Shown: positions 7,142-16,817, numbered from the stretch's first letter. The stretch: DNA of 37,519 bases from an uncultured Oscillospiraceae bacterium (GCA_910579725.1 CAJTUD010000016.1:5384-42902); one strand, 5' to 3'. Numbers and translations are program-made. The notes: generated by a model from the sequence alone, not told the origin.

Positions 7142-8357
7142 TCACCACTTCTTAAACAGCTCTTTCGCTCCCATTCCCAGCAGGCAGATAACAGCGCCGC
7201 TGACACCCAGCACCAGCCACCCGGGAGACGCGTCAAACCACAATCCATAGGCCAGCTGTCCCACCGGCTGAGCGCACATAGAAATAGTGGAAACGCAGGC
7301 CATGACCTTCCCGGTCATATGCTCCGGCGTTTTCTGCTGAATGGCGGAAACAGCAAAGATGGAGAAGGTGCAGGCCATCGCCTGCCCAATGCCGAACAGG
7401 GACACCAGCGCGGCGTACTGTCCCAGCTCTCCCACTGGCAGCAGCAGAGCCCCGCCGCCCAGCAGTACGCAAGTGCCTACCCCTGCTACCAGCCAGTTAA
7501 GCCTCCAGAAGGGCAGCCGCACCACCAGCATTCCCGCTGTAAGTCCGCCCAGCAGGGCAGCCAGCCCCATGGCGCTTTCCGCCGCACCGTATAGCTGGGC
7601 GGAGAGTCCCAGACTGTTCCGAATCAGATACGGCAGGCCTACAATGGCAACGCCGGAAATCAGGCTGCCTACCACAGCGGCAAACAACAGTAGATCCAGC
7701 ACCTCCCGCCGCTCCCTTGCCAGGAACCGGGCGCTGCTTAACAGCTCCTCCCGGAGGAGCTGTCCCAACCGCTGTCCGCGGGGGCGCGGCACATCCGGCA
7801 TGCGGATAAAGCATTCCAACGCAGCCGTCAGCAGGAAGCACACCCCCGCTCCCGCCAGTACAGGCCGAACGCCGAAGGCGGCATACAGTACGCTTCCCAA
7901 AAACGGCGTTACCAGCCCGGAGACAGCGTTGGCTTGATTTACCGCCGCGTTGCCCCGCAGAACATTCTCCCCATGGAGCATCTGCGGAACGCAGGCCTGC
8001 ACTGTGGGAGACTCAAAGGCTCCCAGTACCGACAGAACTATCAGTAGAGCTGCCGTCACAGCGATTCCTCTGTCGCCGGCAAAGGTCGCCGCCGCAGACA
8101 GCACCGCCGCTCCGGAGGACAGATCCAATCCCACCATAATAGTCCGCCGGTTCACCCGGTCCGCCAGCACCAAAGGGAGTCAGCAGGATGGTGGGCACCA
8201 TGCTTACCGCCAACAGAGTTCCGAATACCGCCGCTGAGCCGGTTTCCTCCAGTACGTACATGGACAGCGCAAACCGCAGTGCGCCGTTGCCCAGAAGAGA
8301 GAACACCTGTCCCAGGAGCAGGAGCGTAAAATTCCGGGTAAACAATTTTTCCTTCAT
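7142..8357 (-). pseudogene. MFS transporter (EntS/macrolide-efflux-like), frameshifted
   Basis: The ATG at 8357, behind GGAGGTTTGATTTCA, begins MKEKLFTRNFTLLLLGQVFS, a typical start of MFS_3-type exporters. The frame breaks near 8168-8174, exactly in MFS motif A. There the + frame of the N-terminal part reads TPFGAGGPGE, while the shifted frame continues with VLADRVNRRTIMVGLD to a stop at 7142. Adding two bases (for example one more TG unit in GGTGCTGG) would restore the expected G-V-L-A-D-R-V-N-R-R. The rest is intact for about 340 residues with about ten membrane segments. The gene is the last of a TetR-controlled efflux cluster, 5 bases after the permease gene. It is either a recent pseudogene or a sequencing error. 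The intact protein would export a small hydrophobic compound through proton antiport. Confidence 0.82.
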
Positions 8358-8362
8358 TGAAA

Positions 8363-9070
8363 TCAAACCTCCATCCCTTCTGCCATGCGAAACAGGTCCA
8401 GTGCACAAAACGCGCCGGGGACCGCTGCTGCGGCCAGCAGAATCAGCCATGCCGCAGGCATCCTCACCATCGCGGACATCGCCTGGCAGACAAGCAACGA
8501 CAGAATCACCCCCGCTGTCAGGGTTGCTGTAACGCTCTTTCTTCGAAAGCCGAACCACAGCGCGACAAGCCCTGCTGTTCCCGCCAGCAGCGCCGACCAC
8601 AGCAGTCCCAGAAATGCCAAAACCACAGTTCCGATTTCCAGATCCCCGGAACACAGTGGGAACAGGCACTCTGTCAGGAAAAAAATGCTCAGTACCACTC
8701 CGCCGCACTCCAGCGCGGAAAGCACTGTAAATCCAAACACCAGCCGCAGCTTGACCCCCAGAATTTTTCTTCTGGCTACAGGGTAGGAAAACAGCAAAAC
8801 CACCCGTTTCCCGCTGTATTCCTCCACCACACACTTTGCCGCCATAGCGGCAAACAGCATGGAAAAGGCAAACGTTCCCAGGACAAAGACAATTCCCGTC
8901 ACACCGCTCCGATCCAGCAGCACATCCACGTCACTGGAGTAGGGCTCCCACCCCGGCAGAGACGCCAGTAGATACAAAAGCCCCAGCATAACCGGGAATA
9001 TAGACAGCGCGGCGATCCGATAGGGCCGCAGGCTTGTGCGCCGCAGCTCCAGAGCTGTCAGTTTATTCAC
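8363..9070 (-). CDS. ABC-2 type transporter permease
   Basis: The 235-residue protein has six hydrophobic segments and the layout of ABC-2 permeases. The N-terminal stretch NKLTALELRRTSLRPYRI ends in the first membrane helix. An extracellular region of about 30 residues follows, and then the block VVEEYSGKRVVLLFSYPVARRKILGVKL, a conserved feature of this family before the third helix. It would form the membrane channel of an exporter, working with the ATPase encoded just upstream. The start is a GTG at 9070 behind AGGAGGAATCCGTC, and it overlaps the ATPase gene by 8 bases, a sign of coupled translation. The substrate is unknown; small TetR-regulated exporters of this type usually handle drugs, peptides or lipids. 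It is clearly part of the tetR-ABC-MFS cluster. Confidence 0.85.
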   Translation of the reverse strand: MNKLTALELRRTSLRPYRIAALSIFPVMLGLLYLLASLPGWEPYSSDVDVLLDRSGVTGIVFVLGTFAFSMLFAAMAAKCVVEEYSGKRVVLLFSYPVARRKILGVKLRLVFGFTVLSALECGGVVLSIFFLTECLFPLCSGDLEIGTVVLAFLGLLWSALLAGTAGLVALWFGFRRKSVTATLTAGVILSLLVCQAMSAMVRMPAAWLILLAAAAVPGAFCALDLFRMAEGMEV

Positions 9071-9779
9071 GACGGATTCCTCCTGTCATTTTCAGATAGT
9101 ATTCTTCCATTCCACCATTTTTTCTGAATGCCTCCGGGTCAACCTCTGCTATTACCCGGCCATGGGCCAGAATACCGACGCGAGAAGCGGTTTGCTCCAC
9201 CTCATGGAGGATATGACTGGAGAGAAGGATTGTAGTGCCCTCCTCCCTGCTCAGATGCAGAAACAGTTCCCGCATCTGATGAATGCCTGCCGGATCCAGA
9301 CCGTTGACCGGCTCATCCAGAATCAGGACCTCCGGCCGGTGAACAACGGCGCGGGCCACCGCCAGCCGCTGGCGCATCCCCAGGGAAAACTCCGACACGG
9401 GCCTCTCCCCCGTTTCCCGCAGCCCCACCAGTTCCAGAGCCTCCTCTGCTTTTCCCTCCGCCTCCAGATAATCCAAATGAATCTCCAGATTTTCTCTGGC
9501 GGACAGGTGCTCATAGAAAACCGGCGTTTCAATCAGGCTTCCCGTCCGGCGTAAAATCTCCGGACTCTGCCGGACGCAGTCCAACCCCAGAACGTTCGCC
9601 TCCCCCGCCGTAGGCTTCATCATCCCCAGCAAAATTTTGAAAAATGTAGTCTTTCCCGCTCCGTTTTCTCCCAGAAAACCGTAGATACTCCCCTTCCCAA
9701 TGTTCATTGTACAATCTCGGATTACCTCCCTGCCCTGGAACGATTTGGTCAGTCCTTTGACCGAAATGACATAGTCCAC
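9063..9779 (-). CDS. ABC transporter ATP-binding protein (ABC-2 exporter)
   Basis: The 238-residue ATPase carries Walker A GENGAGKTTFFKILLG, the signature VSEFSLGMRQRLAVARA, Walker B EVLILDEPVNGLDPAG and the H-loop LLSSHILHEVE. Its order and size match ATPases of CcmA/BcrA-like ABC-2 exporters, including those of bacitracin and lantibiotic resistance. The GTG at 9779 is chosen because AAAGGGGGAATTACA precedes it and because VDYVISVKGLTKSF matches the usual N-terminus. The open frame runs on to 9872, but that extension would translate the operator DNA. The ATPase energises the permease encoded next. The promoter region carries palindromes that match the operator ahead of tetR, so expression should be repressed by that TetR protein. 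Confidence 0.94.
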   Translation of the reverse strand: MDYVISVKGLTKSFQGREVIRDCTMNIGKGSIYGFLGENGAGKTTFFKILLGMMKPTAGEANVLGLDCVRQSPEILRRTGSLIETPVFYEHLSARENLEIHLDYLEAEGKAEEALELVGLRETGERPVSEFSLGMRQRLAVARAVVHRPEVLILDEPVNGLDPAGIHQMRELFLHLSREEGTTILLSSHILHEVEQTASRVGILAHGRVIAEVDPEAFRKNGGMEEYYLKMTGGIRRE

Positions 9780-9794
9780 TGTAATTCCCCCTTT

Positions 9795-9817
9795 TACATA
9801 CCTTTCAAAGGTATGTA
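9795..9817. promoter_or_regulatory. Operator 1 of the ABC operon (TetR type)
   Basis: A perfect 23-bp palindrome with half-site TACATACCTTT around a single central C lies 15 bases upstream of the ATPase GTG. The outer ACATAC/GTATGT matches the palindrome at the tetR promoter. A weak promoter (TTGATA, 17 bases, TGTAAA on the - strand) would be covered by it. Confidence 0.75.
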
Positions 9818-9840
9818 TCAATGCAAAAATTTTTGCGGTT

Positions 9841-9863
9841 ACATACCAACCAAACGAATGTAT
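9841..9863. promoter_or_regulatory. Operator 2 of the ABC operon (degenerate TetR site)
   Basis: The segment begins ACATACCAA and ends CCAAACGAATGTAT. It repeats both halves of the tetR operator (ACATACCAAACGAATGTATG on the - strand at 10571-10591) with about three extra bases in the middle. Between operators 1 and 2 is a separate perfect palindrome, GCAAAAATTTTTGC (9823-9836). Confidence 0.5.
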
Positions 9864-9871
9864 CTGTCCCA

Positions 9872-9900
9872 AAGAAAAGCCGCTCCCAGCGGCTTTTCTT
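9872..9900 (-). terminator. Terminator of tetR
   Basis: A perfect 13-bp stem (9872-9884 with 9888-9900) with core AAAAGCCGCT and a 3-base loop ends in TTTTCTT on either strand. It overlaps the first base of the tetR stop codon and separates tetR from the ABC promoter. Confidence 0.85.
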
Positions 9901-10547
9901 TATCCAAACTCCGGCGGCATCAACTGAAAATACTTGTCCGCCAGCTCCAGCATCTCCTCGTCAATGACTGGAACCCCCAGATTTTTAAAGATCTCCCCCA
10001 CACAGCGGAATTTGTGCAGCAGATTCCCCCGGGTAGCTGGGAAAATGGTGGGAGACATCCACAGAGTATCCAGCAGGGTCAGCAGCTCTGCCACTTCCCT
10101 GGGGTACTCCGTCTGAATAGATCCATCCGCAATCCCCTCTTCAATCAGCTCCAGCCAGAGGGGCGTAACGATGGTCTGATTGTCCTCAATCGCCTTAGCC
10201 AACAGTCTGGGATTTTTCAGCAACGGCATGCTCTGGCGGCTCAAGCTGGACCAGTCCGGTTCCTGAGTCAGTCTGGCAACCTCTTTCATTTTCTCCAGAC
10301 CGCTAAGATCCTTTCTCCACCGTACTTTTTCAAAGGGATTGCTGTCCAGAAACATTTTCTCTGTAATGGCATCCATGATCTCCTCTTTGGATTTGAAGTG
10401 ATGATATACCGCTCCTTTGGTCAATCCCCCCAGCTGGTCCACGATGTCCTGAATGGTGGTTTTCTCATACCCCTTCTCCAGAAAGAGCTTTCTGGCAGCG
10501 GTCAAAATCTTCTCCACCGTCTCCTCCGGATACTTGTTTCGCGCCAT
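9900..10547 (-). CDS. TetR/AcrR family transcriptional repressor
   Basis: The 215-residue protein has an N-terminal TetR HTH: VEKILTAARKLFLEKGYEKT followed by TIQDIVDQLGGLTKGAVYHHFKSKEEI at residues about 10-60. The rest is a helical ligand-binding and dimerisation domain with no obvious specificity clue. The ATG at 10547 is chosen because GGGAGGTGAGAGG precedes it; an in-frame start at 10574 would lie on the operator. Its promoter has a palindrome over the transcript start, and matching palindromes lie at the ABC operon promoter. It is therefore expected to repress both itself and the exporter, and to release DNA on binding an exported compound. It is transcribed separately, from its own strong promoter to a strong terminator. 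Confidence 0.93.
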   Translation of the reverse strand: MARNKYPEETVEKILTAARKLFLEKGYEKTTIQDIVDQLGGLTKGAVYHHFKSKEEIMDAITEKMFLDSNPFEKVRWRKDLSGLEKMKEVARLTQEPDWSSLSRQSMPLLKNPRLLAKAIEDNQTIVTPLWLELIEEGIADGSIQTEYPREVAELLTLLDTLWMSPTIFPATRGNLLHKFRCVGEIFKNLGVPVIDEEMLELADKYFQLMPPEFG

Positions 10548-10570
10548 CCTCTCACCTCCCTTGCAGCCCA

Positions 10571-10591
10571 ACATACATTCGTTTGGTATGT
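10571..10591. promoter_or_regulatory. tetR autoregulatory operator
   Basis: A palindrome of outer arms ACATAC and GTATGT, with CATTCG/TTTGG-type inner bases, covers the transcript start directly after the -10 box of tetR. It shares sequence with the two sites ahead of the ABC operon. Confidence 0.75.
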
Positions 10592-10595
10592 TTGG

Positions 10596-10624
10596 AGTAT
10601 AGCATAGAACCCTCTTGCTGTCAA
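10596..10624 (-). promoter_or_regulatory. Sigma-A promoter of tetR
   Basis: On the - strand TTGACA (10619-10624) and TATACT (10596-10601) are 17 bases apart, close to consensus. The -35 box directly follows a stable hairpin belonging to the upstream operon end. Confidence 0.88.
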
Positions 10625-10656
10625 GAGGCCCCGGCAGAAAATCCGCCGGAGCCTCT
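10624..10656. terminator. Hairpin at the end of the alaS-HIT operon
   Basis: AGAGGC and CCGGC (10624-10635) pair with GCCGG and GCCTCT (10645-10656), one unpaired base on each side, around a loop holding AGAAAAT. In the direction of the HIT gene only two T follow before the tetR -35 box, so it is a weak terminator there. On the + strand it is followed by GTTTTGAT and looks stronger, although no + strand gene precedes it. Confidence 0.5.
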
Positions 10657-10668
10657 GTTTTGATATGA

Positions 10669-11013
10669 TCAGCCCGGAGGCCAGGTCATATCCCTCCCGG
10701 CCAGCACATGGAAGTGCAGATGAGGCACAGTCTGTTGGCCGGCCTCGCCGATATTGGACACCACCCGGTAGCCTGCTTCCCCAAAACCCAGCTCTCCTGC
10801 CAGCCTGGCAATAACGGCAAAAATATGGCCCACCACCGGCGCATTTCCATCCGTCACAGCGGAAACGGACTGCATGTGTTCCTTCGGTACCACCAGAAAA
10901 TGCGTGGGCGCCTGGGGGTTGATATCGTAGAAGGCATAACACAGGTCGTCTTCATAGACCTTTTTGCTGGGGATCTCCCCGGCAATGATTTTGCAGAATA
11001 AGCAGTCAGACAT
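10669..11013 (-). CDS. HIT family (HINT-like) nucleotide hydrolase
   Basis: The 114-residue protein is full length for the HINT branch. It starts with CLFCKIIAGEIPSKKVYED, has the strand THFLVVPKEH, and ends with the catalytic histidine triad HLHFHVLAGRDMTWPPG (HxHxH at residues 98-102). HINT proteins are dimeric purine nucleoside phosphoramidases that hydrolyse AMP-linked compounds, including aminoacyl-adenylates. That activity fits its place at the end of an operon that also encodes alanyl-tRNA synthetase, though this link is an inference. The start ATG at 11013 lies 12 bases after the cupin stop, behind AGGGGTGTTTCT. The cysteines CLFC near the N-terminus match the zinc site of some HIT proteins. 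Confidence 0.93.
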   Translation of the reverse strand: MSDCLFCKIIAGEIPSKKVYEDDLCYAFYDINPQAPTHFLVVPKEHMQSVSAVTDGNAPVVGHIFAVIARLAGELGFGEAGYRVVSNIGEAGQQTVPHLHFHVLAGRDMTWPPG

Positions 11014-11025
11014 AGAAACACCCCT

Positions 11026-11355
11026 TTACTGTACCGGTACAACAGCGAAGAACGTCAAAAGTGCGTCGCTGTCGTTGATTAAACTGTGACTGTGTCCCTT
11101 GGGACAATAATGGCAGCTCCCGGCAGCCAAGGGAATATACTCTCCATCGTAGAGCACCTTCCCCTTCCCTTCCAGAATATAGATCATCTCGCTGCTGGTT
11201 TCGTGGGTGTGCAGGCCAATGGAGGCCCCGGGCTCCAGCGCGGCGCGCATGATCTTGCCCAGCTCGTCCACCCGCATCCGGGTGCGGAACGTTCCCTCCC
11301 CGCCCAGAAATTGAGGAATAACCTGTTCCTCCATTTTAGAAAAATCAATCAGCAT
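11026..11355 (-). CDS. Small single-domain cupin protein
   Basis: The 109-residue protein is a one-domain cupin. Motif 1 is PGASIGLHTHETSSEMIYILEG, with metal ligands H49, H51 and E56. Motif 2 is GSCHYCPKGHSHSLIN, with H88 as the fourth ligand. Such proteins bind a metal ion in the barrel and serve as dioxygenases, isomerases or sugar-binding proteins; the sequence does not show which. The ATG at 11355 is 15 bases after the stop of the unknown gene upstream and follows AAAGGAGCCGGCCTT. It overlaps no other gene. Its place between the unknown protein and the HIT protein suggests one transcript with alaS, but no shared function is evident. Confidence 0.88.
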   Translation of the reverse strand: MLIDFSKMEEQVIPQFLGGEGTFRTRMRVDELGKIMRAALEPGASIGLHTHETSSEMIYILEGKGKVLYDGEYIPLAAGSCHYCPKGHSHSLINDSDALLTFFAVVPVQ

Positions 11356-11370
11356 AAGGCCGGCTCCTTT

Positions 11371-11913
11371 TCATTCGCGCTCAATGCCGAGCGTGTCAAA
11401 GTACTCATCGGAAAACCTCAAAACGTCAGGATCAAACGCCGCTTGCATGACCTTCACCTTCTCATAAGGGTCAGTTGGCACAACGCCGAATGCCGCTTCA
11501 ATAGCCGCAAGAGCAGCATCCTTTTTTATAAAGAGGTCCACAAAGTTTCCCGTGGCCCGGGCTGCGGCATCTTCTGCCAGCAGTTCCCGGAACCGCTCCT
11601 CCGTCATCCACCAGATTTGCGAGAGCGGATTGGCATTCTGGCAGAACAGTACAAAGGACAAAAACTCCTGAAAATCCCCGGCCACCGGCAGAACAAACGT
11701 CCCCACCTCTCCCATAGCCGGATCCACACAGAACACCCGCTCATCCCCCGGCAACAGGACAAAATGCACTCCGTCACATCCGATCCGGCCCACATATTCC
11801 GCATCCACCGGCGTACAGAAACAGGAGAAATCCTCTGCCCCGCTCTGGAGCAGGCCGATGCTTTCAAAGTTCATTTCCAGCGTCCGAAATGTCCTCAGAT
11901 CGTCTCTCGTCAT
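11371..11913 (-). CDS. Uncharacterised protein, possibly SMI1/KNR4 (SUKH)-like
   Basis: I do not recognise this 180-residue protein with certainty. It is soluble and acidic, without signal peptide or membrane segment. The stretch GVHFVLLPGDERVFCVDPAMG followed by VAGDFQEFLSFVLFCQ recalls the SUKH fold, where a protein-of-record strand pattern ends in a helix beginning FxEFLxxVL. The C-terminal part is helical and rich in alanine. SUKH proteins are often immunity proteins against toxins, but no toxin gene is near and the operon context (alaS upstream, cupin and HIT downstream) is housekeeping. The ATG at 11913 follows TAGGAGGAAGCCCGTGTC. The 74-base gap to alaS shows no strong promoter. Confidence 0.8.
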   Translation of the reverse strand: MTRDDLRTFRTLEMNFESIGLLQSGAEDFSCFCTPVDAEYVGRIGCDGVHFVLLPGDERVFCVDPAMGEVGTFVLPVAGDFQEFLSFVLFCQNANPLSQIWWMTEERFRELLAEDAAARATGNFVDLFIKKDAALAAIEAAFGVVPTDPYEKVKVMQAAFDPDVLRFSDEYFDTLGIERE

Positions 11914-11987
11914 GACACGGGCTTCCTCCTACGAACCAAGCAGACATTGATCCTAACCAAAGCGGCGATATTTTGCCCTATAGGCCA

Positions 11988-14657
<2,670 letters not shown>

Positions 14658-14693
14658 AGCTTGGGTTCTCTCCTTTATCAAAAGATTAAAATA

Positions 14694-15167
14694 TTATCCA
14701 TAAATAGGAATCAACATAGCGTATGGCGCGGTAAAAATGGCAAGCGCCAAACTGAGCTTGCGGACCGCTGCTGCGTCCAGGCCGCACTTTCCGAAAGAAA
14801 ACCGCTTGTTCAGAAAATAGATCAGCACACCGCCCAAAGCGACGCCGGGCAGGGACAGCAGGGTCGTCCCAGGGAAAAGAATAAGGTTCCACCTGACTTT
14901 GAAAACCTCTCCAAGTAACTCATACAGGCCTAGAATAAGCAGTGCGCCAACAACATCGCTGAAAAATCCAATTGCCCAGATCTTCCAGATACTCTTTTTC
15001 CAGATTTGCAGCTTATCCTGCAAGCCGCGCAGCTTCATGGCAAAGCATAAAACCAAACTGTCAACAGCAAAATTAACCGGGAGAATAATCAGCCACAGTG
15101 GGGTGGGCAGCAGCCAGAAAAACCATATGGGAAACATAACGTTGTAAAGCCGGATTTCTTTTTTCAC
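14694..15167 (-). CDS. Small integral membrane protein of unknown function
   Basis: The 157-residue protein has four or five hydrophobic segments. It starts MKKEIRLYNVMFPIWFFWLLPTPLWLI-like and continues with NFAVDSLVLCFAMKL, a short charged loop KLQIWKKSIWKIW, and two more membrane helices. Similar proteins occur in many Firmicutes, but I know no function for them. The start is a GTG at 15167 behind AAAGGAGCGCCTGCC. That GTG overlaps by the sequence GTGA with the end of an open frame described separately at 15164-15298. The stop lies 36 bases before the alaS start, so it is co-transcribed with alaS and the lipoprotein gene behind the T-box. A role linked to alanine use is conceivable but not shown. 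Confidence 0.8.
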   Translation of the reverse strand: MKKEIRLYNVMFPIWFFWLLPTPLWLIILPVNFAVDSLVLCFAMKLRGLQDKLQIWKKSIWKIWAIGFFSDVVGALLILGLYELLGEVFKVRWNLILFPGTTLLSLPGVALGGVLIYFLNKRFSFGKCGLDAAAVRKLSLALAIFTAPYAMLIPIYG

Positions 15168-15298
15168 GGCAGGCGCTCCTTTCTTGCACCGTCCTCCGGG
15201 CGGCAGAGCAGGCATTTCTTTCCATCTTTCAGGCGCTTTGCCGCGCCAAAAACTTCGCGTCTGGAATACAGGAAGGGAGGTTCAATCAGAAAATCACG
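15164..15298 (-). other. Orphan open frame between lipoprotein and membrane-protein genes
   Basis: In the -strand frame beginning at about 15298 an open stretch of 43 codons runs to a TGA at 15164-15166. It includes FLYSRREVFGAAKRLKDGKK, then a CxxC motif (CLLC) and a very polar tail. The TGA overlaps the GTG of the next gene as GTGA, the usual arrangement of coupled genes. There is no start codon with a ribosome site. The frame joins the lipoprotein gene if one A is skipped in the run of seven A (15299-15305). It may be a lost gene end, a slippage product or chance. Confidence 0.35.
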
Positions 15299-15704
15299 TT
15301 TTTTTGATCTCTATTCCGATTAATTCATAATTGGTATCAAAGGCCAGCCGGAACAGCATCTTTTTCTTGGAATAATCGCAATAGAAGACGGCGACTCCAT
15401 ACTCCTCCCCGTCGGAAGACTGCCCCGTGGCCATGGCGCTTTCGATCTGCCTGTAAGTTCCCGCATCATTGGCCTGGGTCAGAACCAGCTTCTGGATGTC
15501 CTCCACCTTAACCCCGGCGGCCACATCCTCTCTCATCTGCTCCCAGACCTCCTCATAGCTCCCTCCGGCCAGCAGGATAGCAACCTCCCTCCCTCGGGAC
15601 AACAGCGTCTCCTCGTCCATTCCCTCCGGCAACGGCCTGCCCTGGCAGCCACACAGCAATATAATGACTGCCAACAGAGCAAGAAATCTTATTTTTTGCC
15701 GCAA
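15294..15704 (-). CDS. Lipoprotein with DUF3887-like domain
   Basis: The 136-residue protein has a bacterial lipoprotein signal. A KIR start is followed by a hydrophobic stretch and the lipobox LLCGC, whose Cys20 would be lipidated and anchor the protein outside the cytoplasmic membrane. The mature part resembles DUF3887: a helical start, SYEEVWEQMREDV, followed by strands with GEEYGVAVFYCDYSKKKMLF and LIGIEIKK. In related proteins this domain is found beside hydrolases or alone, and its role is unknown. The start is a TTG at 15704, chosen for the strong AGGAGGGATACAAAC in front of it. No ATG is available in the frame. It is the first gene after the T-box leader. The frame ends within the A7 tract described separately. 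Confidence 0.82.
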   Translation of the reverse strand: MRQKIRFLALLAVIILLCGCQGRPLPEGMDEETLLSRGREVAILLAGGSYEEVWEQMREDVAAGVKVEDIQKLVLTQANDAGTYRQIESAMATGQSSDGEEYGVAVFYCDYSKKKMLFRLAFDTNYELIGIEIKKT

Positions 15705-15731
15705 GTTTGTATCCCTCCTCTCTTGGAAAGT

Positions 15732-15957
15732 AAAAAGAAAAACCCACGCCCACCATATAGGGGCGAAGGTCTCGCGGTACCACCCTAATTGATCCCGAAC
15801 GGGATATCTCGTCAGCCTTGATAACGGAGGCAACCCCGTGCGGCTCATCGCCGCCCGCTCGGAAGTGGCCGCAGCCAGACGCTCTGCCGCGGAGCTCTCA
15901 CTCTCCTCCGCTCGCTTGGACCGCGTTCTGGCGCTCGTTTCCTCATTGCTTTTGTTC
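15732..15957 (-). ncRNA. T-box leader, alanine type (GCA specifier)
   Basis: On the - strand the leader contains the T-box element AATTAGGGTGGTACCGCG (15773-15790). After it the terminator arms ACCTTCGCCC and GGGCGTGGGT are followed by TTTTTCTTTTT (15732-15770). Stem I begins AATGAGGAAACGAGCGCCAG and is closed by GCCAGA/TCTGGC. Its internal loop, on the 3' side between ACGC/GCGT and GCGGAG/CTCCGC, reads GGCAGA and so presents GCA (15885-15887), an alanine codon. Uncharged tRNA-Ala would pair with it and with the T-box bulge to prevent termination. The stem is short, without an obvious distal loop pair. It precedes the lipoprotein gene, then the membrane gene and alaS. Confidence 0.88.
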
Positions 15958-15964
15958 GTGATAC

Positions 15965-15992
15965 ATTATATCACGTTTTCTTAGCTTGTCAA
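15965..15992 (-). promoter_or_regulatory. Promoter of the T-box operon
   Basis: On the - strand a perfect TTGACA (15987-15992) and a perfect TATAAT (15965-15970) are separated by 16 bases. The -10 box lies within the short palindrome GTGATATAATGTATCAC. Confidence 0.9.
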
Positions 15993-16045
15993 TGCCGAAA
16001 ATCTGCTTGAAAGACCCAGCAAGTTCCAATATTTATAAACAGCGG

Positions 16046-16074
16046 TTGAAAGTTGCTTGCGACGGTGGTATACT
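16046..16074 (+). promoter_or_regulatory. Promoter of the LURP-one-like gene
   Basis: TTGAAA (16046-16051) and TATACT (16069-16074) are 17 bases apart. The transcript would start about 17 bases ahead of the ATG at 16098. No ribosome site is seen in that short leader. Confidence 0.7.
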
Positions 16075-16097
16075 TTACCAATATTCAATTTGACAAA

Positions 16098-16817
16098 ATG
16101 GAAGTTGGTGTTTTTGTGGGCATATTGGGAAAAGTTATTGAGTTTGTTGCCGCTGATGAGATTTGTGATGCACTGAATAAGTCTATTAAGATTCTTGATA
16201 AAGCTAGTAAGAAGGCACAAGCGCAATCCGAGGCAAATGCAAGAAAATTGTTTGAATGTGCCCCTGGTGAGAGGGCTTTGCTTCTTAATCAAGCAAAATT
16301 CACATGGCGTGATCAGTTTTGTGTATTTGATAGTTTTGAAAGCATGAGATACAAGGTCAAGGGTGAATTTACTTCCATAAAGCGTCATTTTCATATCTAT
16401 GATCCGTCAGGGAAAGAGGTTGGTTATGTCAAGGAGAAATTACTGTCCTTGCGGCCGTCGGCAGTGCTTGAATCTAAACCCATTGATTTTACATTTAATA
16501 TTCCTGGCCGAAAAGCTGTCCATATGCGGTCAATATGGTCGGTTATAAAAGAAAAATTTCGTGTTGATAACGGGTGGTATGTAGAAGGGGAGTTACTTGG
16601 TTGGAAGTATAGAATTCTTGATAGTGAAGGAAATGTCATTGCAAATGTATCCAATAAAATGCTTTATTGGGGGGACACCTATTTGATCACCTTCCCAGAA
16701 GACGCAGATGATTTGCTCATCCTTATGATAGTCCTAGCGATTGACATTGCTCACGCACCTAAAAAGAGTGAAGATTTGAAGGACACAATTCACCATAAAT
16801 CCCATTATTGGCTGTAA
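16098..16817 (+). CDS. LURP-one-related / scramblase-like domain protein, probably horizontally acquired
   Basis: The 239-residue protein has an N-terminal hydrophobic and helical part (EVGVFVGILGKVIEFVAADE) followed by a lysine- and alanine-rich coiled-coil-like region up to about residue 60. From about residue 85 it has the LURP-one/Tubby-C-like fold: KVKGEFTSIKRHFHIYD, EVGYVKEKLLSL, a middle part with VEGELLGWKYRILDSEG, and YWGDTYLITFPEDADDLLIL, which matches the family's final strand and helix block. The molecular role of bacterial LURP-one proteins is not known. The gene is much richer in A/T than its neighbours in codons and flanks, which suggests transfer. The ATG at 16098 is chosen by position relative to the promoter; the upstream TTG at 16053 lies inside it. 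No ribosome site is visible. It stands alone between terminator and promoter signals. Confidence 0.82.
   Translation: MEVGVFVGILGKVIEFVAADEICDALNKSIKILDKASKKAQAQSEANARKLFECAPGERALLLNQAKFTWRDQFCVFDSFESMRYKVKGEFTSIKRHFHIYDPSGKEVGYVKEKLLSLRPSAVLESKPIDFTFNIPGRKAVHMRSIWSVIKEKFRVDNGWYVEGELLGWKYRILDSEGNVIANVSNKMLYWGDTYLITFPEDADDLLILMIVLAIDIAHAPKKSEDLKDTIHHKSHYWL

Noticed and set aside
9780..9872. Longer start for the ABC ATPase
   Set aside because: The extension runs through two operators and has no ribosome site; the GTG at 9779 has one.
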